Assembly: GCA_964581895.1 (NCBI GenBank)
Contig: CAZOPR010000001.1
Span: 372,001 to 436,000, forward strand
DNA from: Exilispira sp964581895
GTDB taxonomy: Bacteria > Spirochaetota > JAAYUW01
Direction of reading: 5' to 3'
DNA: 64,000 bases
The notes beneath the pieces are model-generated. The model saw only the letters and a list, made by a program, of their open reading frames with translations, had not been told where the DNA came from and made no database searches. Within the stretch, counting starts at the first letter, position 1, and each line of letters starts with the position of its first letter. The position numbers were made by a program, and so were the translations under genes. Positions 54,756 through 63,580 of this stretch are shown in pieces.

Positions 54756-57341
54756 ATGATAAGTTTTGATAAGATGACAGAGCTTGCTGCTGATTCTCTT
54801 AATAATGGTTTTAATGAGACCATTTCAAGAGGGAATCCAGAATTTACGGCAATGCATTTGCTTTATGGGATCATTAAGGCAAAAGATCCACTTTTTTTGC
54901 AGTATCTCGCGAAGATACCTGTGGATCCTACATTTCTCGAAAGAGAGATTGAAAAAAGTTTGGAGCAACTTCCAAAGGTTTATGGTGAAAGTAAGCCTCA
55001 ACTTTCATCTTCGCTTAATAAAATTTTTGCTGATGCTGAAAAAGAAGCTGAAAGGCTTTCTGATCAGTTTGTAAGCAATGAGCATTTTCTTTATGCTATG
55101 GCGAAAAATGAAAGTGAGGTTACTTCACTTTTTAAAAATGCGAGGATTAACTATGATTCTTTGAAAAAATTTTATGAGGAGGCAAGAGCAGGACAAAAAA
55201 TTACATCTACAACATCAGATAAAAATATGAAGGTTTTAGATCAATACACAATCAATCTTACTCAAATGGCAAAAGAACATAAACTTGATCCAGTCATTGG
55301 GAGAGATGAGGAGATTAGAAGGATTATACAGATACTTTCAAGAAGGACAAAAAATAACCCTGTATTAATAGGCGAACCAGGTGTTGGTAAAACTGCAATA
55401 GTTGAAGGTGTTGCTCAAAGGATTGTCAATGGCGATGTCCCATCTTCTTTGGCAAACAAAGAAATTTTATCGTTAGATATGGCTGCTTTGATAGCTGGAA
55501 CAAAATTTAGGGGTGAGTTTGAAGAAAGATTAAAGGCAATATTAAAAGAGTTAGAAAATGCACAAAACAAATATATCCTTTTTATTGATGAACTTCATCT
55601 TATTGTTGGAGCTGGGAAAGCAGAAGGTTCTTTTGATGCTGCAAATATGCTAAAACCAGCACTTGCAAGAGGCATGTTACATTGTATAGGTGCTACTACT
55701 TTAGATGAATATCAAAAATATATTGAATCAGATGCAGCATTAGAAAGAAGATTTCAACCTCAGATTATTAAAGAACCCTCATTAGAAGATACCATAGCCA
55801 TTTTAAGGGGGATAAAAGAAAGGTATGAGCTTTTTCATGGTGTTAAGATTTCAGATAAAGCAATAGTTGAAGCAGCATATCTTTCAGATAGGTATATAAC
55901 AGATAGGTTTTTGCCAGATAAAGCTATAGATTTGATAGATGAGTCATGCAGTAGAATTAGAGTGCAATTGGAATCTGTACCTGAAGCAATAGACAAGAAA
56001 AATAGAGAGCTTGTAAGACTTGAGATTGAAAGAAGAGCATTAATAAATGAAGAGGATGAAGAATCAAAAAGCAGGCTTAAGAAAATTGAATCACTAATTG
56101 AAAAACTAAGAGGTGAGATTGAAGTCTTAAAATCGTCTTGGAAAAAAGACACAGAGTTGATGAAAAGCATCAATGAAATCAAAATTAGAATTGATCAGAT
56201 AAAAAATGATGCAGAAACGGAGCAAAGAAGAGGTAATTTCGAAAAAGCTGCAAAATTACTTTATGGCGAACTACCTTCTTTACAAAACAAACTTAAAGAG
56301 ATGGAAGATGAGGCAGAACATGCAAAAAGTCTTGTTAAAAAAATAGTTGATGAAGATGATATCGCATTAATTGTTTCTTCCTGGACAAATATACCGGTAT
56401 CTAAACTTTTAGAATCAGAAAGAGAAAAACTTTTAACCATAGAAAATGAACTTAGAAATAGGGTCGTAGGACAGGACCATGCGCTTTATGCTATAGCTAA
56501 TGCTATAAGAAGAAGCAAAGCGGGACTTTCAGATGAAAATAGACCTATAGGTTCATTTATATTTTTAGGTCCCACTGGTGTTGGTAAAACTGAAACAGCA
56601 AAAGCTTTGGCGAGGTATCTTTTTGATACAGAAAAAGCCATGGTAAGACTGGATATGAGTGAATTTATGGAAAAACACTCTGTTTCTAAAATAATAGGTG
56701 CACCTCCTGGATATGTTGGATATGAAGAAGGGGGTGCTTTAACCGAGATAATAAGGAGACAACCTTATTCAGTAATTTTGCTTGATGAGATAGAAAAAGC
56801 TCATCCAGATGTTTTTAATCTGCTTTTGCAGATTTTGGATGATGGAAGGCTTACAGATAATCATGGAAGGGTAGTTAATTTTAAAAATACAATAATAATA
56901 ATGACTTCAAATATTGGTTCCGAATTCATTCTGAATTCTGATTCAAATGAAAAGATTGAGCAAACTGTAAAAACTCTTTTGTTCAATTATTTCAAACCAG
57001 AGTTCTTAAATAGGGTTGATGAAATTGTTATTTTTAGAAAATTGACAGAGGAAATTGCTAAAGATATTGTAAAGATTCAACTAAGGTATCTTGCAGCAAG
57101 GCTAGAAAAGCAAAAGATTAATCTTTCCTGGACTGATAAGGCAATAAATAAGATTGTCAAAGAAGGTTTTCAGAAAGAATTTGGCGCAAGACCACTTAAA
57201 AGATATATTCAAACTAACATTGAAGATTTATTATCTGTAGAAATTTTATCTGGAAAAATTGGTGAAAATGACAGTATAATAATCGATGTAAAAGCTAATG
57301 AAAATAATATGAAAGAGGAATTTATTTTCAATAAAAAATAA
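54756..57341 (+). CDS. clpB: ATP-dependent chaperone ClpB
   Basis: ClpB is a hexameric disaggregase working with DnaK. All parts are present in 861 residues: N-terminal double Clp repeat, first AAA+ domain with GEPGVGKT (about residue 207), the coiled-coil middle domain (about 400-520) that distinguishes ClpB from other Clp ATPases, and the second AAA+ domain with GPTGVGKTETAKAL (about 605) and the pore loop region GAPPGYVGYEEGG. GGAGGAAGG six bases before the ATG is the strongest ribosome site of the region. Stand-alone gene with a terminator downstream. Confidence 0.98.
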   Translation: MISFDKMTELAADSLNNGFNETISRGNPEFTAMHLLYGIIKAKDPLFLQYLAKIPVDPTFLEREIEKSLEQLPKVYGESKPQLSSSLNKIFADAEKEAERLSDQFVSNEHFLYAMAKNESEVTSLFKNARINYDSLKKFYEEARAGQKITSTTSDKNMKVLDQYTINLTQMAKEHKLDPVIGRDEEIRRIIQILSRRTKNNPVLIGEPGVGKTAIVEGVAQRIVNGDVPSSLANKEILSLDMAALIAGTKFRGEFEERLKAILKELENAQNKYILFIDELHLIVGAGKAEGSFDAANMLKPALARGMLHCIGATTLDEYQKYIESDAALERRFQPQIIKEPSLEDTIAILRGIKERYELFHGVKISDKAIVEAAYLSDRYITDRFLPDKAIDLIDESCSRIRVQLESVPEAIDKKNRELVRLEIERRALINEEDEESKSRLKKIESLIEKLRGEIEVLKSSWKKDTELMKSINEIKIRIDQIKNDAETEQRRGNFEKAAKLLYGELPSLQNKLKEMEDEAEHAKSLVKKIVDEDDIALIVSSWTNIPVSKLLESEREKLLTIENELRNRVVGQDHALYAIANAIRRSKAGLSDENRPIGSFIFLGPTGVGKTETAKALARYLFDTEKAMVRLDMSEFMEKHSVSKIIGAPPGYVGYEEGGALTEIIRRQPYSVILLDEIEKAHPDVFNLLLQILDDGRLTDNHGRVVNFKNTIIIMTSNIGSEFILNSDSNEKIEQTVKTLLFNYFKPEFLNRVDEIVIFRKLTEEIAKDIVKIQLRYLAARLEKQKINLSWTDKAINKIVKEGFQKEFGARPLKRYIQTNIEDLLSVEILSGKIGENDSIIIDVKANENNMKEEFIFNKK

Positions 57342-57372
57342 AAGTTTTTATTTTAGAATTAATTTATTTTTT

Positions 57373-57424
57373 AAGTAATTTTTTTCTAATTAAATTACTT
57401 TTCCTAATTTTAATTAGGTTTTTT
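57373..57424 (+). terminator. Rho-independent terminator after clpB
   Basis: CCTAATT-TT-AATTAGG (57403-57418) is a perfect inverted repeat followed by six T (57419-57424). Just before it a 9-bp stem pairs AAGTAATTT (57373-57381) with AAATTACTT (57392-57400). The pair of hairpins plus T-run is a convincing terminator. Confidence 0.8.
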
Positions 57425-57473
57425 AATTTAGTTTTTAAAAATTGTATTGTTTTAATAGGGTCAAGACAGTCTT

Positions 57474-57502
57474 TTGAAATTTTATGATTCTTATCTTATA
57501 AT
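57474..57502 (+). promoter_or_regulatory. Strong sigma-70-type promoter for the AMMECR1 gene
   Basis: TTGAAA (57474-57479), a 17-base spacer and a perfect TATAAT (57497-57502), 33 bases before the ATG at 57535 and upstream of an AGGAGG ribosome site (57523-57528). It follows directly on the clpB terminator. Confidence 0.85.
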
Positions 57503-57534
57503 AATGTAAAGTTTTACTTGATAGGAGGATCATA

Positions 57535-58104
57535 ATGGAATTGAATTTAGATGATAAAGAAAAAAAATATTATCTACAAATTGCAAGACAATCTATTGCT
57601 GATGAACTTGGGATTCCATACAAGACTGGTTTTGACCCTAATTATAATCCACCACATGGAAAAGATTTATATGGGGTTTTTGTTACATTAACTGAAGAAG
57701 GTGAGTTAAGAGGTTGTATTGGTTACATTAGAGGTTATGAATCTTTGATTAGTAGCATTAAAAAGATGGCAAAAGAAGCTGCTTTTCATGATTTTCGTTT
57801 TGGACCACTAAAAAAAGAGGAGTTCGAAAAAATAAAAATTGAGATATCCATACTTTCTCCTATGCAAAAGATTAACTCGATAGATGAGATTGTGATTGGA
57901 AGAGATGGGCTTATGATTACAAGACAGAATTACTCAGGATTATTACTTCCTCAAGTGCCTGTCGAATACAACTGGGACCTTAAAACATACTTAGAGCATC
58001 TTTGCATGAAAGCTGGACTACCACCAAATGCATATAATCTTTCTGGAACAATAATTTATAGGTTTTCGGCTTATATATTTAGCGAAGATTCACATACTTT
58101 TTAA
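57535..58104 (+). CDS. AMMECR1-domain protein (AmmeMemoRadiSam system protein A)
   Basis: A 189-residue AMMECR1 protein with the family hallmark LRGCIGYIRG, PHGKDLYGVFVTL before it and EISILSPMQKI after it. In many genomes this domain occurs with Memo and a radical-SAM protein as a three-part system of unknown function; neither partner is next to it here. It has its own strong promoter and ribosome site, so it is probably well expressed as a single gene. Confidence 0.9.
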   Translation: MELNLDDKEKKYYLQIARQSIADELGIPYKTGFDPNYNPPHGKDLYGVFVTLTEEGELRGCIGYIRGYESLISSIKKMAKEAAFHDFRFGPLKKEEFEKIKIEISILSPMQKINSIDEIVIGRDGLMITRQNYSGLLLPQVPVEYNWDLKTYLEHLCMKAGLPPNAYNLSGTIIYRFSAYIFSEDSHTF

Positions 58105-58125
58105 CAATATTTAACTTTCTAACTA

Positions 58126-58155
58126 TTGACAAATCTTTCTTTTCTTTGCTAAATA
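58126..58155 (+). promoter_or_regulatory. Promoter for the SurA-like gene
   Basis: A perfect -35 TTGACA (58126-58131) is followed by CTAAAT at a 17-base spacing or TAAATA at 18 bases (to 58155). The transcript would have a leader of about 30 bases with the ribosome site AAGGAAGG before the ATG at 58191. Confidence 0.6.
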
Positions 58156-58190
58156 GAGTCAGTTAAGTTCCATACTTAAGGAAGGTAATA

Positions 58191-59264
58191 ATGTCAAAAA
58201 ACAAACTTTTTATTTTATTCTTTTTTCTTTTTATTTTTATTTTATCTTCAACTAATCTAATGGCTCAGACAGATAAGAGTTGGGTTGTTGAAATCAATGG
58301 TAAAAAATATACCATAGATGATTTCATGACAAAATTCTATATTTTTATTGAGCTAACAGCCCCAAGAGATCAATGGGATAAACTCAAAAAAGATCCTAAA
58401 ATGATGAAGGATTATCTTGAGATTTATATCAATGAAATTATTCTATGGGATAGAATTAAAAGAGATAAGTTTGATACTCAAAATACAAGACTATTAAGTT
58501 TTACAAGACAACAGGTAATTATTAACCTGTATATTATGAAAGTTCTTTATGAAAGTATTAAAGACCCAACTGATGATGAGATTGCTACTTTCTATGATCA
58601 GAATAAAGATAGATTTAAGGGTGTAAAACTTGAAACTGCTGCTTCTCAGATAAAAGAATACTTAAAACAGCAAAAATTACAGAATGAATTGAAGAAGAGA
58701 ATTGAAAGGATAAAAGAGAACATTACAATTCAAAGAAATCCAGATTATTTTGAAAAAGGTCAAAAAACTACTTGGGTACTAAAAATTGGTGATATTATAA
58801 TTTCTTATGATGATTTTAATGGTTTATATGAAGATTATAAACAAACATTAAGAGATAGTGGACAGGGAGCTATTATTGATCAACAACCTGTACTTTTCCT
58901 TCAGGACTTTACCAATAACTATATAAACAATTACTTACTTTATAATTTCGAGATTAAAAAGACAGATTTTGAAAAAAAATTTGCAAATCAAATTGATTAT
59001 CTTTATCAAAGACAGGTTATGGAACTTTATGTTCAACAAAAACTAAAAGGTCAGTTTAAACCTGTATCTGCTGAGCAGGTAAAGCAATACTATGAAACTT
59101 ACAAATCTAAGTTTGCGAATATGTCTCCTGAGCAGGCATATCAATATATTTCTCAGATGTTGAATATGCAGCTTTATCAGACAATGGTTAATAACCTTGT
59201 ACAGCAATATAGAGATGAGTATTTAATAAAGAAAAATTATAGTCTTGATTTCTTACAGGATTAA
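58191..59264 (+). CDS. SurA-like periplasmic chaperone without recognisable PPIase domain
   Basis: A 357-residue exported protein: signal peptide (residues 1-25, ending NLMAQ), then a SurA_N-like helical region. Two related segments start with WVVEINGKKYTIDDF (about residue 30) and WVLKIGDIIISYDDF (about 195), so the protein looks like a duplicated SurA N-terminal domain. The parvulin catalytic block is not visible. It probably binds unfolded envelope proteins in the periplasm. It has its own promoter and a strong terminator. Confidence 0.75.
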   Translation: MSKNKLFILFFFLFIFILSSTNLMAQTDKSWVVEINGKKYTIDDFMTKFYIFIELTAPRDQWDKLKKDPKMMKDYLEIYINEIILWDRIKRDKFDTQNTRLLSFTRQQVIINLYIMKVLYESIKDPTDDEIATFYDQNKDRFKGVKLETAASQIKEYLKQQKLQNELKKRIERIKENITIQRNPDYFEKGQKTTWVLKIGDIIISYDDFNGLYEDYKQTLRDSGQGAIIDQQPVLFLQDFTNNYINNYLLYNFEIKKTDFEKKFANQIDYLYQRQVMELYVQQKLKGQFKPVSAEQVKQYYETYKSKFANMSPEQAYQYISQMLNMQLYQTMVNNLVQQYRDEYLIKKNYSLDFLQD

Positions 59265-59296
59265 TTACTTTAATTTTAATTTTTAAGTTATTTTTT

Positions 59297-59332
59297 AAAA
59301 AAAAAGGGGGAGTAGTAAACTCCTCTTTTTTT
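59297..59332 (+). terminator. Rho-independent, probably bidirectional terminator
   Basis: GGGGAGT (59307-59313), loop AGTAA, ACTCCTC (59319-59325) form a 7-bp stem with one G-T pair, followed by seven T. The nine or so A before it can pair with the T-run, so it could also work on the opposite strand. This is the most GC-rich hairpin seen in the window. Confidence 0.9.
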
Positions 59333-59435
59333 GTAATAATCTCAAATTCTTCTATTTGCATTCTTGAGCATATTAAATTCAATAGTTCATATTATTTATC
59401 CTTAAAATAAATATTTTTTACTTAAATAATTTCTT

Positions 59436-59463
59436 TTGATTTTTTTTTCTTTTAAACTATTAT
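59436..59463 (+). promoter_or_regulatory. Promoter for the cyclic-nucleotide/TPR gene and downstream pyr genes
   Basis: TTGATT (59436-59441), a 16-base T-rich spacer and TATTAT (59458-59463) are placed 19 bases before the ATG at 59483, with the ribosome site AAAGGGGAT in between. It follows the terminator at 59297. Confidence 0.55.
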
Positions 59464-59482
59464 GTAATTAAAGGGGATTTGA

Positions 59483-60496
59483 ATGTCACCTCAATTAAAA
59501 AAGTTTAATAAGAATTCTATTATTTATTTTACTGGTGATACCGACAGTAATATTTATATATTAAAAGAAGGGCAGGTAATTATAAGTTATGTACCTTCAG
59601 ATAAATTGGAAGAAGAAGCTTATGTTGTAAAACCCGGAGAATTTTTTGGACTTAAAAGTGCAATGGGGAAATATCCAAGAGAAGAAACAGCTATGGCTGC
59701 AACAGAGGTAGTTGCAGTTGCGATGAATGAAAACGAATTTTTGGCTGTAAATGGAAAAAATGAACAACTTTTACTTAAAATACTAAAAGCCTTATCTAAA
59801 GAACTTAGAGAAACAGTTAGAAAGGTAAACCAACTTACTGGACAAAATGAGGTTTTACCAGATGTTGGCCTATTTAATTATGGGATGTATTACTTTAAAA
59901 CAAAACAGTATAAGAAATCAAGATATTGTTTTAAAAAACTTTTAGAGCTTTATCCTGATTGTTCAAATAAGGAAGAAGCTCTGGCACAGCTAAAAGCGTT
60001 AGAAAATCTTATATCAGAAGAATTTTCAGGTGATGAAACTCAAAAAACACTTGATTCTGCTTTAGGCAAAACAGAAGAATTTGTCGAAAAAGTATCTAAT
60101 GAAAAGGGACAGGATTCTTCAGAAGAAGAGAAAAAATACTTTGAAGCTGTAAATGCTGTTATGGCATCTAAATTAGAGGAAGGTTTAAAGCTTTTTAAGC
60201 AGATCTTTGATGATTCTAACACTTCTGAAGAATATAAGTCAAAATCATTACTTGAGATGGGTAAGATCTTAAAAAGAATGAAAAATTTTGACGCAGCAGA
60301 AAAAGTCTTTAAAAAATTTATTTCTGACTTCTCATCCTCAGATTTAGCAAAAGAGTCTATCTATGAGCTTGCAGAAAACTATAAATTAAAAGGTGATCTG
60401 GAAAACTGTAAAAAACTATTAGCGAAAATTATCAGTCTGCAACCTGCTGATGAAATTACAACAAAAGCCAAAAGATTACTTGGTTCTTTACAATAA
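59483..60496 (+). CDS. Cyclic-nucleotide-binding domain protein with TPR repeats
   Basis: A 337-residue cytoplasmic protein. The first 110 residues form a cNMP-binding beta-roll (NSIIYFTGDTDSNIYILKEG, VVKPGEFFGLKSAMGKYPRE), whose phosphate-binding cassette lacks the standard Arg-Ser-Ala, so nucleotide binding is uncertain. The rest consists of TPR-like helical pairs (YKKSRYCFKKLLELYPDC; FDAAEKVFKKFISDF) with an acidic linker. No DNA-binding domain. It is 12 nt upstream of a CRP-type regulator gene, and the two probably act together. Confidence 0.82.
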   Translation: MSPQLKKFNKNSIIYFTGDTDSNIYILKEGQVIISYVPSDKLEEEAYVVKPGEFFGLKSAMGKYPREETAMAATEVVAVAMNENEFLAVNGKNEQLLLKILKALSKELRETVRKVNQLTGQNEVLPDVGLFNYGMYYFKTKQYKKSRYCFKKLLELYPDCSNKEEALAQLKALENLISEEFSGDETQKTLDSALGKTEEFVEKVSNEKGQDSSEEEKKYFEAVNAVMASKLEEGLKLFKQIFDDSNTSEEYKSKSLLEMGKILKRMKNFDAAEKVFKKFISDFSSSDLAKESIYELAENYKLKGDLENCKKLLAKIISLQPADEITTKAKRLLGSLQ

Positions 60497-60508
60497 AAAA
60501 GAGGTATT

Positions 60509-61165
60509 ATGGGTTTAGATTTATTTTCTAAATTTGGTAAAACTTATCCAAAGGGTGAAATAATATTTGCTGAGTATGAACCTGGGGAAACATTTTATCT
60601 CATTCAGGAAGGAAGAGTAAAGGTTACCAAACTGGTGGAAGGGAAAGAAAAAATTCTTGATGTTTTTGGACCTGGAGACATTTTTGGAGAGATGGCTATA
60701 ATAGAGAGAAAACCTAGATCTGCGACTGTCGAAGCCATAACAGATTTAAAAGTCTTAGAATTCAATAAAGATAATTTTACACTACTTTTAACTGCTAATC
60801 CAGCTTGGATAGAAAAACTTATAAGGTCATTTGCAAAAAGGATTTATGAAGCAAAAAGAAGAGTCAAAATACTTTTATTAAAAGATCCAGAGTTAAGAAT
60901 AATGGATACATTTTGCATGCTTGCTGAATGCAGGAATAATGTTTCAAAAAATTATTTAGATCCTGTTACTTTTAAGGAAACTATAGAAAGTATTGCAAAT
61001 TGGGCTGGACTTGATCTTGATCAAACAAGAAGAATACTCAAAGATTTTGAAAGAATGAATAGAATATCTTTTGGAAGTGGGGAAATCACAGTTAAGAATA
61101 TAAATGAGTTCTATAGGGTTATTGAAAGTAAAATTAAAGTGATGCAAAAGATGGGGGAACTGTGA
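60509..61165 (+). CDS. CRP/FNR-family transcriptional regulator
   Basis: A 218-residue regulator. The cNMP domain has the intact phosphate-binding cassette FGEMAIIERKPRSATVEA, so cAMP or a related nucleotide is a likely ligand. The long C-helix (KRIYEAKRRVKIL) is followed by a winged helix-turn-helix (ESIANWAGLDLDQTRRILKDF). The last four bases overlap the GTG start of pyrC (GTGA), which couples its translation to pyrimidine genes and hints that it may control them or itself. Confidence 0.9.
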   Translation: MGLDLFSKFGKTYPKGEIIFAEYEPGETFYLIQEGRVKVTKLVEGKEKILDVFGPGDIFGEMAIIERKPRSATVEAITDLKVLEFNKDNFTLLLTANPAWIEKLIRSFAKRIYEAKRRVKILLLKDPELRIMDTFCMLAECRNNVSKNYLDPVTFKETIESIANWAGLDLDQTRRILKDFERMNRISFGSGEITVKNINEFYRVIESKIKVMQKMGEL

Positions 61166-62487
61166 AGACTCTTTTAGTTGGTGCCAATCTGTTTGATAAA
61201 AGTCAGGGGTTTTCAGGAGAAAAAAAAGATATATTAATAGAAAATGGACTTATTAAAGAAATAAAAGATTCTATAAATATAGATGAAATAAAAAATATCG
61301 ATTGTAAGATTTTTGATTTGAATGGACTTTACCTTTTCCCTGGTTTTATTGATATTCATACCCATTTTAGGTATCCTGGTCAAACAGAAAAGGAAGATAT
61401 TGAAAGTGGATCTTTTGCTGCTCTTCATGGAGGCTATACCACATGTGTTGCTATGCCAAATACAAATCCTCCTGTTGAAAAAGAAGAACATATAAAAGAA
61501 ATAAATCTTTTATCATCATATATAGATATAATTCCTTCAAGTTGCATTACTGAAAATAGAGAAGGTAAAAGACTTGTAGATATAGAAAAAAATGTAAAAT
61601 CAGGTTTTTATATCTTCACTGATGATGGAAATGAAGTAAAAGATCCGGAGTTACTATTTGAAGCTCTGCTTTTATCGAAAAAATATAACTTTATAATTAT
61701 GGAACATTGCATTAGCAATGATTTTTTTAAAAATGGTGTTATAAATTTTGGACCTATTTCCAGACAACTTAAAGTTAAAGGAATACCTGATGCTGCTGAA
61801 ACAACTATTGCATATAGAGATATACAGCTTGCCAAACTATCTAGTTCTAAAATTCATCTTACTCATTTAAGCACAAAAGAATCTGTTGAATTAGCATTAA
61901 ATGCTAAAGAAAAAAGCATTGATGTAAGTTTTGATGTTACGCCACATCATTTATTATTAAATGAAAATAGCTGTATCACCAAAGATCCAATTTTTAAGGT
62001 TTCACCACCGCTTAGATCTCCTGAAAATCAGGAAAGTTTAAGGAAATTTTTCATAGATGGTAAAATAGGAATTATTGCGACAGATCATGCTCCACATCTT
62101 GAAAAAGAAAAACATTTAGATATTAATTTAGCACCTTTTGGTATAACTGGACTTGAAACGACATTTTTACTTTTATTTAATGAGTTTGTTTTGACAAATC
62201 TTGTTAAACTTGAAAATCTTGTTTCATATTTAACTTCAAATCCAGCAAATAGATTTAACTTTTTTAATAAGGGGAAATTGGCTAAAAATTATATTGCTGA
62301 TATTACTATATTTGATCCAAATGAGCAGCAGAAAATTACCCCATCATTTTTTTATTCAAAGGCAAAATATTCTCCATATACAAACAAAAAAGTTAAAGGT
62401 AAAATTGTTAAGGTTTTTAAAAATGGTCAACTTGTTTTTGATTCAATTAAAAATGGAAATAGATTTTTTAGAAAACCAGTATTATAA
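61162..62487 (+). CDS. pyrC: Dihydroorotase
   Basis: Class I dihydroorotase of pyrimidine synthesis, 441 residues, closing carbamoyl-aspartate to dihydroorotate. Zinc ligands appear in DIHTHFR, TPHHLLL and the motif IIATDHAPH; GGYTTCVAMPNTNPP is the classic substrate-loop region. Start is GTG at 61162, four bases inside the regulator gene, with GGGGGA just upstream. The C-terminus SKAKYSPYTNKKVKGKIVK is normal for the family. Confidence 0.95.
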   Translation: MKTLLVGANLFDKSQGFSGEKKDILIENGLIKEIKDSINIDEIKNIDCKIFDLNGLYLFPGFIDIHTHFRYPGQTEKEDIESGSFAALHGGYTTCVAMPNTNPPVEKEEHIKEINLLSSYIDIIPSSCITENREGKRLVDIEKNVKSGFYIFTDDGNEVKDPELLFEALLLSKKYNFIIMEHCISNDFFKNGVINFGPISRQLKVKGIPDAAETTIAYRDIQLAKLSSSKIHLTHLSTKESVELALNAKEKSIDVSFDVTPHHLLLNENSCITKDPIFKVSPPLRSPENQESLRKFFIDGKIGIIATDHAPHLEKEKHLDINLAPFGITGLETTFLLLFNEFVLTNLVKLENLVSYLTSNPANRFNFFNKGKLAKNYIADITIFDPNEQQKITPSFFYSKAKYSPYTNKKVKGKIVKVFKNGQLVFDSIKNGNRFFRKPVL

Positions 62488-62652
62488 ATAGTTAAGTATT
62501 AATTTTTAATAAGATAATCAATAAAAATTATTTTATAAGTAACAAAAAAACTTATAAAAGGCAAAGATAAAATTATAAATAAAAAAATAAAGTCATAAGA
62601 AAAATAAATTTATAAAGAAAAAATAAAACAAAAATTAAAAAAAAGGTGGAAT
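62488..62652. other. A-rich spacer between pyrC and pyrK
   Basis: 165 bases of A-rich sequence with short direct repeats (ATAAA-type units spaced about 17-20 bases around 62565-62630). No terminator or promoter was recognised, so pyrC and pyrK may be one transcript. A GGTGG ribosome site precedes pyrK. Confidence 0.4.
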
Positions 62653-63507
62653 ATGCTAAAAAAAGATATTTCTGATTACGATGTTATTATAACAAAGAAT
62701 GATAAAATAAATGAAAATTATTATTTGTTAGGTGTTGGTCGACCACCAAATTTTGATATAGTAGCGGGTCAATTTGTAAATATCAAAATAGAACCTCAAT
62801 CAATCCAGCCTTTTTTAAGAAGACCATTTTCTGTGTTTTATTTAGATAAATATGAGATAGGTATTCTATACCAGATAAAAGGGGAGGGAACAAAGCTTCT
62901 TTCGACAAAGAAAAATGGAACAAAACTTAAAATGATTGGACCACTTGGTACTTCTTTCCCTTTAGAAGAATCTTTTATAAAAAATATAGATGGGATTTTT
63001 CTTATTGCAGGAGGCATTGGTATCGCTCCATTATTTTTTTATGCGAATAGAATCAAATCAAAATATGAATACCTTGATATAAACCTTGTTTATGGGATAA
63101 GGGACGAGAGCTTTTTATTGCCTGAAGATTATATTAAATATTATTTTTCCTCTATTTTTTTTACAATCGAAAAAAAAGCAATCTATGATGAGAACATATA
63201 TAGTGGCTGCAATTGTAAATATTTTAGTGGGAATATCTTTTCTGCCTTAAATAGTTTTGATTTTGATTCTTTAGTTAAAAAATACAAAAATCCTTTATTT
63301 GCTGTTTGCGGTCCTGATCCTATGCTAAAAGCTTTTATAGAGTGGAATAAAGATAAATCTTTTGAATCATATCTATCTTTGGAATCCTTTATGGGTTGTG
63401 GTTTTCACGCCTGTCTTGGTTGTGCTGTGCCAAAAAGTTCTGGTGGTTATATTTATATATGTGAAGAAGGTCCAGTTGTGTATTACAAAGATATAAATCT
63501 ACAATAG
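62653..63507 (+). CDS. pyrK: Dihydroorotate dehydrogenase electron transfer subunit
   Basis: PyrK carries FAD and a [2Fe-2S] cluster and links PyrD type 1B to NAD+. FLRRPFSVFY is the FAD motif, GPLGTSFPL and LIAGGIGIAPLFFY the NAD-domain motifs, CGPDPMLKAF the C-terminal NAD site. The iron-sulfur ligands are the four cysteines in MGCGFHACLGCAVP and YICEEGPVV. At 284 residues it is somewhat longer than the typical 260. It lies 73 nt before pyrD. Confidence 0.93.
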   Translation: MLKKDISDYDVIITKNDKINENYYLLGVGRPPNFDIVAGQFVNIKIEPQSIQPFLRRPFSVFYLDKYEIGILYQIKGEGTKLLSTKKNGTKLKMIGPLGTSFPLEESFIKNIDGIFLIAGGIGIAPLFFYANRIKSKYEYLDINLVYGIRDESFLLPEDYIKYYFSSIFFTIEKKAIYDENIYSGCNCKYFSGNIFSALNSFDFDSLVKKYKNPLFAVCGPDPMLKAFIEWNKDKSFESYLSLESFMGCGFHACLGCAVPKSSGGYIYICEEGPVVYYKDINLQ

Positions 63508-63580
63508 AAAAGAATAGAAAAGAAAAATAAAAAAGCTAAAAATAAATAGAAAGCATAAAAAGTTTGGTAAAAGGATTATT

